DNA of 36,458 nt. Source: CAZVRZ01 sp964629965. GTDB lineage: Bacteria; Chloroflexota; Anaerolineae; Anaerolineales; UBA4823. A model generated the notes under the pieces. The model had not been told where the DNA came from. It ran no database searches and was given only the letters and a program-made list of their open reading frames with translations. The number at the start of each line of letters is the position of its first letter. The first letter of the stretch is position 1. Both the position numbers and the translations under genes were made by a program. Where the stretch lies: contig CAZVRZ010000043.1 in the NCBI GenBank assembly GCA_964629965.1, positions 1 to 36,458 on the forward strand. Reading direction: 5' to 3'. Below, in pieces: positions 23,911-31,937 of the stretch.

Positions 23911-24303
23911 ATGGCAAAAGTAATGTTGATTGAAGATGATGTGACGATGGTTAGCCTTCTAACAACTTTGTTGGAGATGGAAGACTTCGAAGTGATCGTT
24001 GCAGATGGTGAACAAGAAGACCAGGTGATTCAAAGTATTGCCCAAGAAAAACCCGACATGGTTTTAATGGACGTGCATTTGCGTTTTTTCAATGGCATGG
24101 ATGTGCTCTCGAAGATTCGATCGAATCCGGATTTGTCCGGCATAGCTATTATGATGTCTTCTGGGCTGGATGTGCGGGAAGAGTGTTTGAAGGCAGGCGC
24201 GAACGATTTTATTATTAAACCTTACATGCCAGACGAATTGATCAAAAGGATGCGTAAGGCATTAACTGAAGCCTCGGCGGGGATCGTGGCAAAAAAAGGA
24301 TAA
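23911..24303 (+). CDS. Single-domain response regulator, second orphan receiver
   Basis: A 130-residue CheY-like receiver. Acidic residues Glu8, Asp9 and Asp10 form the metal pocket. Asp54 (VLMDVHLR) is the phospho-acceptor. Ser83/Ser84 (MMSSGLD) stand in for the usual Thr. Lys103 is in FIIKPYMP. There is no effector domain, and no histidine kinase is in the neighbourhood. It is sandwiched between lon (5 bp) and the PHP-AlbA_2 gene (1 bp), a tight arrangement that argues for joint expression. A role in controlling one of the flanking proteins by contact is possible but not shown. The ATG at 23911 follows AAATTTC, a poor ribosome site, so translation may depend on lon. Confidence 0.9.
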   Translation: MAKVMLIEDDVTMVSLLTTLLEMEDFEVIVADGEQEDQVIQSIAQEKPDMVLMDVHLRFFNGMDVLSKIRSNPDLSGIAIMMSSGLDVREECLKAGANDFIIKPYMPDELIKRMRKALTEASAGIVAKKG

Positions 24304-24304
24304 C

Positions 24305-26053
24305 ATGGGAAAAAAGAGACCACGCGCATCGATGCAGTGGCGTACAATTGATTTGCATTTGCATACACCCGCCTCGTCTGATTTCCAGCAGATGGGTGTA
24401 ACTTACCTGGAAATATTGCAGCGTGCCGAAGCCCGCGGCCTGGAGATGATCAGTTTTACCGATCATAATACCGTGGCGGGATACCGGCAGATGCTGTCTG
24501 AAATACAAAAACTGGAACTGCTGGAACAGCTTAATCGCTTGATGCCGGAAGAGGGGGCGACTCTGAGAGAATACCGCCGGTTAACTGAGAAGATCTTGGT
24601 GCTGCCGGGGTTTGAATTTACCGCCACTTTTGGATTTCATATCCTGGCGCTGTTTCCTCCCGAGAAACCCGTGCGTGACCTGGAATACTTGCTGATCCAG
24701 ATGAAGATCGCCACGGATCAGCTCGATGCCGGCTCGGCGACCGTTGGGGCGACGACCGATGTGCTGACGGCATACCGGATGATCGGCGAGGCCGGTGGAT
24801 TGGTGATTGCGGCGCATGCCAATTCAAGCAATGGAGTTGCCATGCGAGGCTTTCCTTTGGGCGGGCAAACGAAGATTTCTTATACCCAAGACGCACACTT
24901 GCATGCCCTGGAAGTCACCGATCTGGATCTGCGGGGGCCGCGTTCCACAGCAGCCTTTTTCAATGGAACCAAGCCGGAATACCCGCGCCGCATGCACTGC
25001 ATCCAGGGCTCAGACTCGCATCGCCTGGCGGCAGACCCTCAGCGGAAAAAGGTGTTTGGCCTGGGAGACCGAGCCACAGAGGTCAACCTGCCGGATGTCA
25101 GTTTTGAGGCTTTGAAGGAATTGTTTATGAGCCATGACTTCGCCCGTACGCGCCCCCATCGCCAACAGGCGGAGCCCGCTTTTGACTTCATCCGCGCGGC
25201 ACGGGATGAAGGTGCCAATATCGTGCAGGATTTTCATGAGAGCATCACCGTTCAGGGCGGCAAGCTGTATGCAGTTTTGACAGATGTGTGCGCTTTTGCC
25301 AATACCAATGGGGGAACGTTGTACCTGGGATTAAGCAGCGATTCGCACATGCCGGTGTCAGGTATCCCCAGCCCAGAGCAGGCGATCCAACAACTGGAGA
25401 ATGAGATTGATAACCGCATCAGCCCGCCGCTGCAGGCGACCGTCGATATGCACGAGTCGGGTGGCAAAAAAGTGCTGCGAGTGTTGGTGCCGCGGGGAGA
25501 TGACCCGCCTTACGTGGTCGATGAATACAAAGTATACGTGCGCGATGAGGCTGAGACAGAAATGGCTGTGCGCGATGAGATTGTCGGCTTGGTGCTGCGC
25601 GGGCAGCGGGAAAGAAAAGATGAGGCGCTAAAAGTTGTTTTGCCAGCAGAACCGTCTCCTGCCCACCTTCCTGAACCGGCGGTGGCAGAAGCGCATTTAC
25701 CGCCGCGTACCGGGGTCGAAGTGGTTTCTGTGAATGAACGCGAAGGCGCTCAATATTACACGATGCAGGATTTGCGCAATGGCAACGTGGTGAAAAACGT
25801 TACCCGCGTCTCGGCCAGGCGCCTGTGGCATTACGCCATCCAGGAATATTCGAGGCTGCCGGGAGACCCATCCCAGGCCAAGATCCAGTGGGACGGCAAC
25901 CTGGGGCTGTTAAATAGTTATATCCAAGGCAAAACGCATCGCTACGATCTGGCGCAGCGCACCCCGGACGGCAGGCTGCGGTTCTATTTTGGGGTGACGG
26001 AAGATGGCATCCATGGCGGTTGGCAAAGACTGGTAGGAGCCGAAAATGAGTGA
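24305..26053 (+). CDS. PHP-domain protein fused to an AlbA_2/Schlafen-like domain
   Basis: A 582-residue two-module protein. Residues 14-250 carry PHP (polymerase and histidinol phosphatase) metal-site motifs: IDLHLHTPAS (15-24), SFTDHNTVAGY (50-60), the AHANSSNG loop (near 170) and GSDSHRL (near 236-242). PHP enzymes are phosphoesterases or nucleases. Residues about 305-430 match the AlbA_2 (Schlafen AAA_4-type) nucleic-acid-binding module: FHESITVQGGKLYAVLTDV, NTNGGTLYLGL and VDEYKVYVRDEAE. The rest (about 460-582) is uncharacterised. ATG 24305 follows GGATAAC and starts 1 bp after the receiver gene. The GNAT gene overlaps its stop by 8 bp. The mix of a phosphoesterase and a nucleic-acid-binding module suggests RNA or nucleotide processing, but that is inference. 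Confidence 0.83.
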   Translation: MGKKRPRASMQWRTIDLHLHTPASSDFQQMGVTYLEILQRAEARGLEMISFTDHNTVAGYRQMLSEIQKLELLEQLNRLMPEEGATLREYRRLTEKILVLPGFEFTATFGFHILALFPPEKPVRDLEYLLIQMKIATDQLDAGSATVGATTDVLTAYRMIGEAGGLVIAAHANSSNGVAMRGFPLGGQTKISYTQDAHLHALEVTDLDLRGPRSTAAFFNGTKPEYPRRMHCIQGSDSHRLAADPQRKKVFGLGDRATEVNLPDVSFEALKELFMSHDFARTRPHRQQAEPAFDFIRAARDEGANIVQDFHESITVQGGKLYAVLTDVCAFANTNGGTLYLGLSSDSHMPVSGIPSPEQAIQQLENEIDNRISPPLQATVDMHESGGKKVLRVLVPRGDDPPYVVDEYKVYVRDEAETEMAVRDEIVGLVLRGQRERKDEALKVVLPAEPSPAHLPEPAVAEAHLPPRTGVEVVSVNEREGAQYYTMQDLRNGNVVKNVTRVSARRLWHYAIQEYSRLPGDPSQAKIQWDGNLGLLNSYIQGKTHRYDLAQRTPDGRLRFYFGVTEDGIHGGWQRLVGAENE

Positions 26054-26474
26054 CTTTTCTTTACGCGAGTTTAGTTTTTACGAGGATTACCCCCGGGTGT
26101 ATGCCTTGTGGCAAAACGTCGGGCCCGGCGTGCGCGTGGGGCGCTCGGACGAGCCTGAGGAGATCGAAAAGAAATTGGGCCGCGATCCAGACCTGTTCCT
26201 GGTGGCTGAAGTGAATGGCGAGCTGGTTGGCTCCGTGATCGGCGGCTTTGATGGGCGGCGAGGCATCGTGTACCACCTGGCGGTGGCAGAGCCTTTTCGC
26301 CACCTGGGCATCGCCACGGCTTTAATGGATGAGATCGAATACCGCTTGCGAGCCAAGGGCTGCATCCGGTGCTATTTGTTCATCACCGACGATAATGCAG
26401 ATATATTTCATTTCTATGAAAACCGCAACTGGCAGCGCATGGATACGGTTACGCCGCTGGCGAAGGACCTGTAG
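26046..26474 (+). CDS. GNAT-family N-acetyltransferase
   Basis: A 142-residue protein with the full GNAT fold. Motif A is LAVAEPFRHLGIATALM (near 79-95), with the pyrophosphate-binding R/QxxGxG/A pattern appearing as RHLGIA. Motif B includes NADIFHFYENRNWQRMD. It is close to YpeA/RimI-like enzymes in layout. Such enzymes transfer an acetyl group from acetyl-CoA to an amine; the substrate is not predictable. The ATG at 26046 overlaps the previous stop (ATGAGTGA), so translation is coupled. The next gene, mog/moaB, starts 12 bp later. There is no signal of transfer or damage. Confidence 0.9.
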   Translation: MSDFSLREFSFYEDYPRVYALWQNVGPGVRVGRSDEPEEIEKKLGRDPDLFLVAEVNGELVGSVIGGFDGRRGIVYHLAVAEPFRHLGIATALMDEIEYRLRAKGCIRCYLFITDDNADIFHFYENRNWQRMDTVTPLAKDL

Positions 26475-26486
26475 GACTCCGATTCC

Positions 26487-26990
26487 ATGACAGAGCTGCG
26501 ATTCGGAATACTCACTGTCTCCGATCGTTCGGCGCGCGGGGAACGCCAGGATGACTCGGGGCCGGCCTTGCAGAAACGCTTGCAACAAGAGGGCTGGCAG
26601 GTGGTGGAGTATCGGATTATCCCGGATGATTTGCCCCTGATCCGGGATTGCCTGGCTGCCTGGTGTGCTGCAGGCCGCATGGATATCATCCTGACCACGG
26701 GGGGAACCGGCCTTGGCCCGCGCGACGTGACACCCGAAGCCACCCTGGCGGTTATCACCCGCCAGGCGCCCGGGCTGGCGGAAGCCATGCGGCAGGCCAG
26801 CCTGAAGATCACCCCGCATGCCATGCTTTCCAGGGCGGTGGCTGGCCTTTGCGCCCGAACCCTGGTCATCAACCTGCCGGGCAGCCCCGCAGGCGCCCTG
26901 GAAAACCTGCAGGTGGTGCTGCCGGTCTTACCCCACGCGGTCGAAGTGCTCAGGAACGACCCGCTTGCCGAGCAAGGTCATCGGGGATAG
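26487..26990 (+). CDS. Molybdenum cofactor biosynthesis protein, MogA/MoaB family
   Basis: A 167-residue MoCF-binding protein that adenylylates molybdopterin so molybdate can be inserted. The N-terminal strand FGILTVSDRSARGERQDDSG and the core motif TTGGTGLGPRDVTPEAT (near 70-86) are diagnostic. The INLPGSPAGALENL motif that closes the site is near 131-144. The length fits MogA/MoaB; I cannot separate the two from sequence alone. No other Moco genes are in the window. It is in a coupled series (lon, receiver, PHP, GNAT, mog, lepB). The ribosome site (TAGGA) is weak. The cofactor serves molybdoenzymes encoded elsewhere. Confidence 0.92.
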   Translation: MTELRFGILTVSDRSARGERQDDSGPALQKRLQQEGWQVVEYRIIPDDLPLIRDCLAAWCAAGRMDIILTTGGTGLGPRDVTPEATLAVITRQAPGLAEAMRQASLKITPHAMLSRAVAGLCARTLVINLPGSPAGALENLQVVLPVLPHAVEVLRNDPLAEQGHRG

Positions 26991-27006
26991 GCTCTCGGAG
27001 GCATCA

Positions 27007-27600
27007 TTGGATTTCTTACGCGCAGAAGTTTTTCCTGATCACGTTCCTGATAGCAACGGCGTCTGGCCGGCCGTGTTGGAAATGCTGGAAACGCTGCTGC
27101 TGTCGGTGGTGTTGTTTTGGGGCATTAACTTCCTGACGGCCCGCATCCGGGTCGAATCGATCAGCATGCTGCCGAACCTGCACGAGGGCGATTTTGTGAT
27201 CGTCTACAAGTTGGCTTTTAAATCTGACCTGCCCGACCGCGGGGATGTGGTCGTTTTCTATTATCCTCCCGATCCAGACGGAGAGCCGCCCTATATCAAG
27301 CGGGTGATTGGCCTGCCTGGCGACCGGGTAAGGATCGAGGGCGGGAAAGTATACATCAACGATCAAATATGGGATGAGCCGTATCTGACCACCGTGACCA
27401 ACCGCGGTGGAACCTGGCTGGTGCCAGAGCAATCGATATTTGTCATGGGTGATAATCGCAACAATTCTTCGGATTCCCGTTCGTGGGGAATGGTGCCGAT
27501 GGACCAGGTGATCGGCAAAGCCATTTTCGTTTATTGGCCGTTCGATCATTGGGGAGCCTTACACCTGCCCGAGGCGGTGGCGGCGGTGGTTGCACCGTGA
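27007..27600 (+). CDS. lepB: Signal peptidase I (LepB/SipS type)
   Basis: A 197-residue membrane-bound serine peptidase that removes signal peptides from exported proteins. There is one N-terminal membrane segment (near residues 24-44, VLEMLETLLLSVVLFWGINF). The catalytic Ser53 is in SISMLP and the general base Lys98 is in YIKRVIGLPGD. The MGDNRNNSSDSR box (147-158) and the C-terminal GKAIFVYWPF complete the family pattern. The longer open frame upstream is out of register with the family, so I use TTG at 27007. CGGAGG ends 5 nt before it. It is the last gene of the lon-to-lepB run and is followed by a long hairpin. Confidence 0.94.
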   Translation: MDFLRAEVFPDHVPDSNGVWPAVLEMLETLLLSVVLFWGINFLTARIRVESISMLPNLHEGDFVIVYKLAFKSDLPDRGDVVVFYYPPDPDGEPPYIKRVIGLPGDRVRIEGGKVYINDQIWDEPYLTTVTNRGGTWLVPEQSIFVMGDNRNNSSDSRSWGMVPMDQVIGKAIFVYWPFDHWGALHLPEAVAAVVAP

Positions 27601-27612
27601 CCGTTGGAGACG

Positions 27613-27651
27613 CATGAGCGGGGTACAGCTCGAGCTGTACCCCGGCTCATG
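27613..27651. repeat. Long near-perfect palindrome after lepB
   Basis: A 12-bp perfect arm (GGGGTACAGCTC at 27620-27631, mirrored to 27643) is extended by CATGAGC (27613-27619) and GCTCATG (27645-27651), with one bulged G at 27644: 19 paired bases with almost no loop. No T-run follows on the plus strand. It may end the lepB transcript by another route, protect its 3' end, or be a copy of a dispersed palindrome. Confidence 0.8.
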
Positions 27652-27734
27652 GGTCCCTACTCACGACTCGGGGCAAGTTTTTCTCAATACAAGTGTAACA
27701 AAAACCGGAGCAATGCGTTTCTTAGGATAGGAAT

Positions 27735-28313
27735 ATGCCCGATATCCAAGAGCCCAACGACCGCGACCTGATCCACCAGATTCAGCGCGGCGAGGTGGAT
27801 GCTTTTGGCCAACTATACGAGCGTTATGGGCGCGATGTGTTCCGGTTCATTTGTGCCCACCTGGGAAATACTCAGGATGCTGAAGACCTGACCGAAGAAG
27901 TGTTTGTACGAGTCTGGCGGGCGCTGCCCCGCTATCATGAAAAAGGCGTTCCGTTTCGGGCATACTTGCTGCGAGTCTCTCGCAACGCCTTGATCGATTT
28001 TTACCGCCGTTCCCGCCGCCAGGGTCGCCCGGTTTCCTATGAGGAATATCAACACATTCCTGAGCAGCAGACCGACCTGACCGAAACCCTGGCGGTGCGT
28101 TCCAACCGGCGAGAGTTGGTTCGGGCGCTGGCGCAATTGCGGGAAGATTATCGAGAGGTGTTGGCGCTCCGGTTTCTTCAGGATCTTTCTCCGCAAGAAA
28201 CGGCGCACGTGATGCAGCGTTCGGCAGGCGCTGTTCGGGTTCTACAGCACCGGGCCCTGCAGGCCTTACGAGAAGTACTGGAAAAGCAAAGTAAGGAGAA
28301 CGATGGTGGATAA
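27735..28313 (+). CDS. ECF-family RNA polymerase sigma factor
   Basis: A 192-residue extracytoplasmic-function sigma factor with only regions 2 and 4. Sigma2 (residues about 18-90) has the AEDLTEEVFVRVWRALPRY core-binding segment and the LLRVSRNALIDFYRR -10-recognition helix. Sigma4 (about 128-180) has LREDYREVLALRFLQDLSP followed by the helix-turn-helix QETAHVMQRSAGAVRVLQHRA, given here as QETAHVMQ then SAGAVRVLQHRA. The ATG at 27735 follows AGGAAT. The next gene, a DUF5667 membrane protein, overlaps its stop by 11 bp and is the likely partner or anti-sigma factor. Downstream lies the TadE/Calx-beta operon, a probable target by position. Some sequence words are shared between the two upstream regions (see findings). 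Confidence 0.94.
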   Translation: MPDIQEPNDRDLIHQIQRGEVDAFGQLYERYGRDVFRFICAHLGNTQDAEDLTEEVFVRVWRALPRYHEKGVPFRAYLLRVSRNALIDFYRRSRRQGRPVSYEEYQHIPEQQTDLTETLAVRSNRRELVRALAQLREDYREVLALRFLQDLSPQETAHVMQRSAGAVRVLQHRALQALREVLEKQSKENDGG

Positions 28314-29040
28314 ACAAAGCGGCGATCGTTTGCTGGATGAGTGCCTGGCTGCGCGGCAGCGCGGCGAGCCGGTCGAGGCGATCCTGGCGCGTGAGCCGGC
28401 GCAGGCTGATGAAACGCGCCAGGAGCTGGCAGCAGCCGAATGGCTGCAGGCCCATCAGGAAGAGTTGGACCCGCCGGCAGGCTTCCTGGAAGCCTCCAAA
28501 ACCCGGCTGATGAAGCGGGTGCGCCCGGCGAACCGGTTGAGCCTCTACCGCCGCCGCAGCCTGCACTGGGGCAATCCCATGTACCGGTGGGCTTTGGCGG
28601 CTGTGTTCTTGATCGGTGTTTTCCCGGTGCTGCAATCCCTGTATTTTAGCGCGCTCACGGCTTTGCCTGGCGATAGCCTGTATGGCGCCAAACGTTCTGG
28701 GGAAGAGCTGCGCTGGTTCTTTACTTTTGACCGGCTGGGTCGGGCGGAGTTGGGTGTTTCCCTGGCGCAAGAACGCTCGGCGGAGATCGAGGCGTTGGTG
28801 TTGGAAGGGCGTTATGAAGATATCATGCCCGTCATCGCAACCTACCAGGAGCAATGGCAGCGGGCGTATCGCTCTGTGGCCGAAATTACTACCCGGCAGC
28901 CAGAAAATGCGCAAGATTTGAACTTAAGGCTGGACCAGGCGTATTCTACCCAACGCTTTGTGTTGAGTTTGCTGCTGGGCAGTGTTCCTGAATACGCCAG
29001 GATCGATGTGCAAGTAGCGATGCTGGTGGCGGCGCGCTGA
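28303..29040 (+). CDS. DUF5667-containing membrane protein, probable anti-sigma partner
   Basis: A 245-residue protein with one membrane segment near residues 91-107 (WALAAVFLIGVFPVLQS). The cytoplasmic N-terminal 85 residues are helical and basic before the membrane, suited to binding the sigma factor. The outside part begins with ALPGDSLYGAKRSGEELRW, the hallmark of DUF5667, followed by helices (SLAQERSAEIEALV). This domain is common next to ECF sigma genes in Chloroflexota and Actinobacteria. The start is ATG 28303 (or GTG 28306), with AAGGAG upstream and overlapping the sigma gene. No zinc-binding HxxxCxxC motif is seen, so if it is an anti-sigma factor it is not of the ZAS type. The inhibitory role is inference from context. 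Confidence 0.8.
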   Translation: MVDKQSGDRLLDECLAARQRGEPVEAILAREPAQADETRQELAAAEWLQAHQEELDPPAGFLEASKTRLMKRVRPANRLSLYRRRSLHWGNPMYRWALAAVFLIGVFPVLQSLYFSALTALPGDSLYGAKRSGEELRWFFTFDRLGRAELGVSLAQERSAEIEALVLEGRYEDIMPVIATYQEQWQRAYRSVAEITTRQPENAQDLNLRLDQAYSTQRFVLSLLLGSVPEYARIDVQVAMLVAAR

Positions 29041-29063
29041 GGTGTGTTTAGGAGGTTGACATT

Positions 29064-29134
29064 GCAATACTGTTAGTTGTTTTGGGATGGTTTAGGACTC
29101 CTTTCTTATATGCCCGGGGTCGCAATACTGCTAG
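29064..29134 (+). repeat. Direct repeat GCAATACTGYTAG x2 upstream of the pseudopilin operon
   Basis: GCAATACTGTTAG (29064-29076) and GCAATACTGCTAG (29122-29134) match at 12 of 13 positions and are 58 bp apart. The second overlaps the extended -10 below. They may be regulator sites or a duplicated promoter. Confidence 0.6.
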
Positions 29135-29137
29135 AAT
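29129..29137 (+). promoter_or_regulatory. Extended -10 promoter of the TadE/Calx-beta operon
   Basis: TGCTAGAAT is an extended -10 element (TGnTAnnnT). There is no convincing -35 at 17 bp. A TTGACA lies further upstream at 29056-29061, without a matching -10. The leader to the ATG at 29267 would be about 120 nt. Confidence 0.5.
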
Positions 29138-29181
29138 GAGAGTGTAACAGGTGAATACCTATCCCATTGGGCGTATAGAGA

Positions 29182-29216
29182 GGCGAAGCGAAAAGCTTTG
29201 CCGTTTGGTTGTTTTT
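29182..29216 (+). terminator. Stem-loop in the leader of the TadE operon, candidate terminator or attenuator
   Basis: An 8-bp stem (29182-29189 with 29195-29202, one G-U pair, loop GAAAA) followed by a T-rich tail GTTTGGTTGTTTTTA. It lies between the DUF5667 gene and TadE and inside the predicted leader, so it could end the sigma operon transcript or attenuate the next one. Confidence 0.5.
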
Positions 29217-29266
29217 AGAGTTGGCGATTTGTCATTCGGTATCATGATTGGTGAAAGGAACGGTTT

Positions 29267-31937
29267 ATGAAAGGTTACTTTCGAAAAACCCACAAAGATA
29301 AAGCCCAGGCCATGATCGAGTTTGCCCTGGTATTTCCAGTGCTGCTGCTGATCATCTATGGCATCATCGAGTTTGGCCGTTTGCTGTTCATTCTTAGCTC
29401 GGTGACCACTGCGGCGCGCGAGGCGGCCCGTTATGGTTCCGCCGCCGGGCATATCGGCGATTACGTCACCCCGCATTACCGGCACTGCGCCGGTATGCGC
29501 GAGGCGGCGCGCCGCGGCGCGATCCTGGTGGAAATCCCGGATACGGCGGTAGACATTGACTATGATCACGGCCCGGGCACCTCTCAGTTCGGCACCTGCG
29601 CACCGGCTGTAGCCATTGCTTCTCTTAATCCCGAAGCCGTATTGGGCGACCGGGTGGTGGTGCGCATCGAGGTGCCGTACGAACCGGTCATTCCTTTTGT
29701 GAACTTTGCTTCTTTTCCGATCGTAGCCACCTCCCAGCGCACGATCATGAAAGCGATCGATATCAAGGGCACGCCGGCGCCGGCTTCGGGCGGCTCGATG
29801 CCCACCGTTTATTTCACATTAAGCTCGCAGGATGTGGGGGAGGCGATTGGCACTATCCAGGTGGTGGCAGAGATGAACGGCACCACGATCAACAACGTGA
29901 CCGTTCCGCTGACTTTTGGCGGCTCTGCTGATGGCGGCCTTGATTTCATCGTTTCGGATAACAAGATCACGATTCCGGCCGGCTCGCTCAGCGGAGTTCT
30001 CACCATCGATATCGTGGATGATCTTCTTGACGAGGAGGATGTCGAATCGTTCACGGTGATCATGGGAACGCCAACCTTTGCTACCAAAGGTACTCCTGAT
30101 ATTCACACGGTCAATATCACCGACAATGACGATCCCCCCGATGTGTATTTCACCGAAGTGGGTCAGACCGTGGATGAGGGCGTTGGCAACATCGCTGCTA
30201 CCCTGGAACTGAGCCAGTTCTCGGGCAAGGATGTGCAGGTGGGTTTCTCGATCAGCGGCACGGCCGAATTGACCAACGACTACCTGGCTTCGCCCAGTCC
30301 GGTGACCATTCCCAAGGGCGTGAAAAATGCCGTGGTGGTGGTTATGGTGGTGGATGACGTGATCGACGAGGATGCCGAGGATCTGACGATCGGCATCGAC
30401 AGCGTGGTCAATGCCACCAAAGGCTCGCCCAACGAACACACCGTTATCATTACCGATAACGATCTGCCGCCGACGGTTTCCTTTAGTATCGATCAACTGA
30501 TCGCGCCGGAAAACATCGGCGCCAAGGTAATCATCCAGGCGGTGCTCAGCGCACCCACGGCGCGCGAAGTGACCGTGCCCTATCTGCGCGCTGGGACTGC
30601 TACCCATGGCGATGATTATATGGTGACTGTCAGCCCGCTCGTCTTCCCCAAGATGCAAACCTCGGTGGACGTGGAGTTCACGCTGGTCGATGATGGTTTA
30701 GTAGAACCTGATGAAACCGTCCTGCTGGAGATGCAGATGCCGACCAATGCCACTCTGGCCAGCCCGTCCGATTTCGCGCTGACGATCACCAGTGCTCTAC
30801 CGCCGCCGGTGATCTCTTTCCAGGCCGCGGGACAAAATGTGGCGGAAAATGTGTTGGGCAACCAGGCACTTGTTACGGTTGTGATGAGCAATATCTGGAC
30901 GGAAGCGATCGATGTTCCGTATACAGTGGGGGGCACGGCGATTGCCGGGCTGGATTACACCGTGCCCATTGGCCCGGTGACCATTCCGATCGGCCAGGTC
31001 AGCGTGAATATCGTGGTCACGCTGCTCAACGATGCACTGGATGAGGATAATGAACCAGATCTTACAGATTACAGACTTAGGAAGTGGATTGCAATGATAG
31101 GCAATGCATTGACTGACAACTGAGAATTATTCTGCAACCTGTTCCTCGCCGTTTGACNNNNNNNNNNTCCACCTGGGCTTGCCCTCTTTCGGCACCACCC
31201 AGGATCCCATTCAACATATCCTGGTGATCGAGGATGAAGACCTGACGCCCACGGTCTCCTTTGCCGGCGATGAAAGTCAGAGCGGGCCGGAAGACGTGGG
31301 TACGATGGATGCCACGGTAACCCTCAGCGCGGCCTCCAGTAAAGATGTGTATGTCTACTTTGGCTACGGAGGCACCGCTACGGTGGGCACCTGTATGGAT
31401 TGTGATTACACGATCTCTGCCAGCCCGGTGATGATCCCAGCAGGCGCGACCTCTGCTAATATCATCATTACCGTCAATGACGATTTGACTGCCGGCGAGG
31501 CGGATGAAACGGTTGTCATTACGCTGCAATCGGCGGACAACGCCACGGTGGCGCCGCCCGAAATGCACACTGCCACGATCACCGAGAATGACTACTGCCC
31601 CACCGCCAGCGGCAACCCGCAGTTCTTGGATGATAAGCTGGTGTGGAATCTAAATAGCTCCAACCCATTACTGGTGATGAACCTGGTCAAAGTGAGCCTG
31701 ACATGGCCGACCACTTCCGAGCAGTTGGATACGATCACCTTTGCCGGGAGCATCACCATATGGAACGGCAGCGAAAAACCTCCTTACCTGGAAGTTTCTG
31801 GCACGCCTCTGTGGTCGGGCGCCTTTGCTTCCAATCAAATGGTGTATAAGTTCAAGAAGACGCCGACTGCCGGCAACTACACGGTGACGGCGGAGTTCAG
31901 CGGCTGCACTGCGATCAGCGGTTCGGCCAACAAATGA
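29267..31937 (+). CDS. TadE-like pseudopilin fused to at least five Calx-beta domains (split by assembly gap)
   Basis: One gene in two pieces. The N-terminal 45 residues are a TadE-type segment (KAQAMIEFALVFPVLLLII, then IIEFGR), followed by the AAREAARYGS motif. A short periplasmic domain runs to about residue 165. Calx-beta repeats of about 110 residues follow: 180-287, 292-398, 402-508 and 514 onward, each with a DxDExxE-type strand and a (I/V)TDND-like end. The fourth is cut at about 31056; after foreign bases and 10 N the frame resumes at 31168 with HLGLPSFGTT, completes repeat four (IEDED) and adds a fifth (TVSFAGDESQ). A C-terminal beta-rich domain of about 110 residues ends at 31937. 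Calx-beta domains bind calcium. The start ATG is in a weak context. Confidence 0.85.
31057..31157. other. About 101 bp of non-Calx sequence next to the second assembly gap
   Basis: The frame leaves the Calx-beta pattern right after DEDNE at about 31056. The bases that follow encode no Calx-beta residues and contain a stop at 31121-31123. The expected text (HLGLPS) resumes after the Ns at 31168. The length is the same as the foreign tract beside the efp gap. Confidence 0.7.
31158..31167. other. Assembly gap (10 N)
   Basis: Ten undetermined bases inside the fourth Calx-beta repeat. The repeat needs only about four to six residues here, so little real sequence is missing. Confidence 0.98.

Noticed and set aside
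27847..28914. 355-codon minus-strand ORF opposite the sigma and DUF5667 genes
   Set aside because: The plus-strand frames carry clear sigma and DUF5667 motifs; the antisense ORF is low-complexity and spans two genes.
29160..29230. Possible cyclic-di-GMP or other riboswitch in the TadE operon leader
   Set aside because: The stem-loop has a GAAAA loop and a T-rich tail, but the conserved riboswitch core bases are not present; terminator or attenuator is a better reading.
29819..30658. 279-codon minus-strand ORF opposite the Calx-beta repeats
   Set aside because: Histidine- and isoleucine-rich composition is the expected shadow of the repeated Asp/Val codons of the Calx-beta gene.
31057..31123. 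Premature stop truncating the Calx-beta protein
   Set aside because: The stop lies in the foreign tract beside the gap, and the expected repeat continues after the Ns, so truncation is most likely an assembly artefact.
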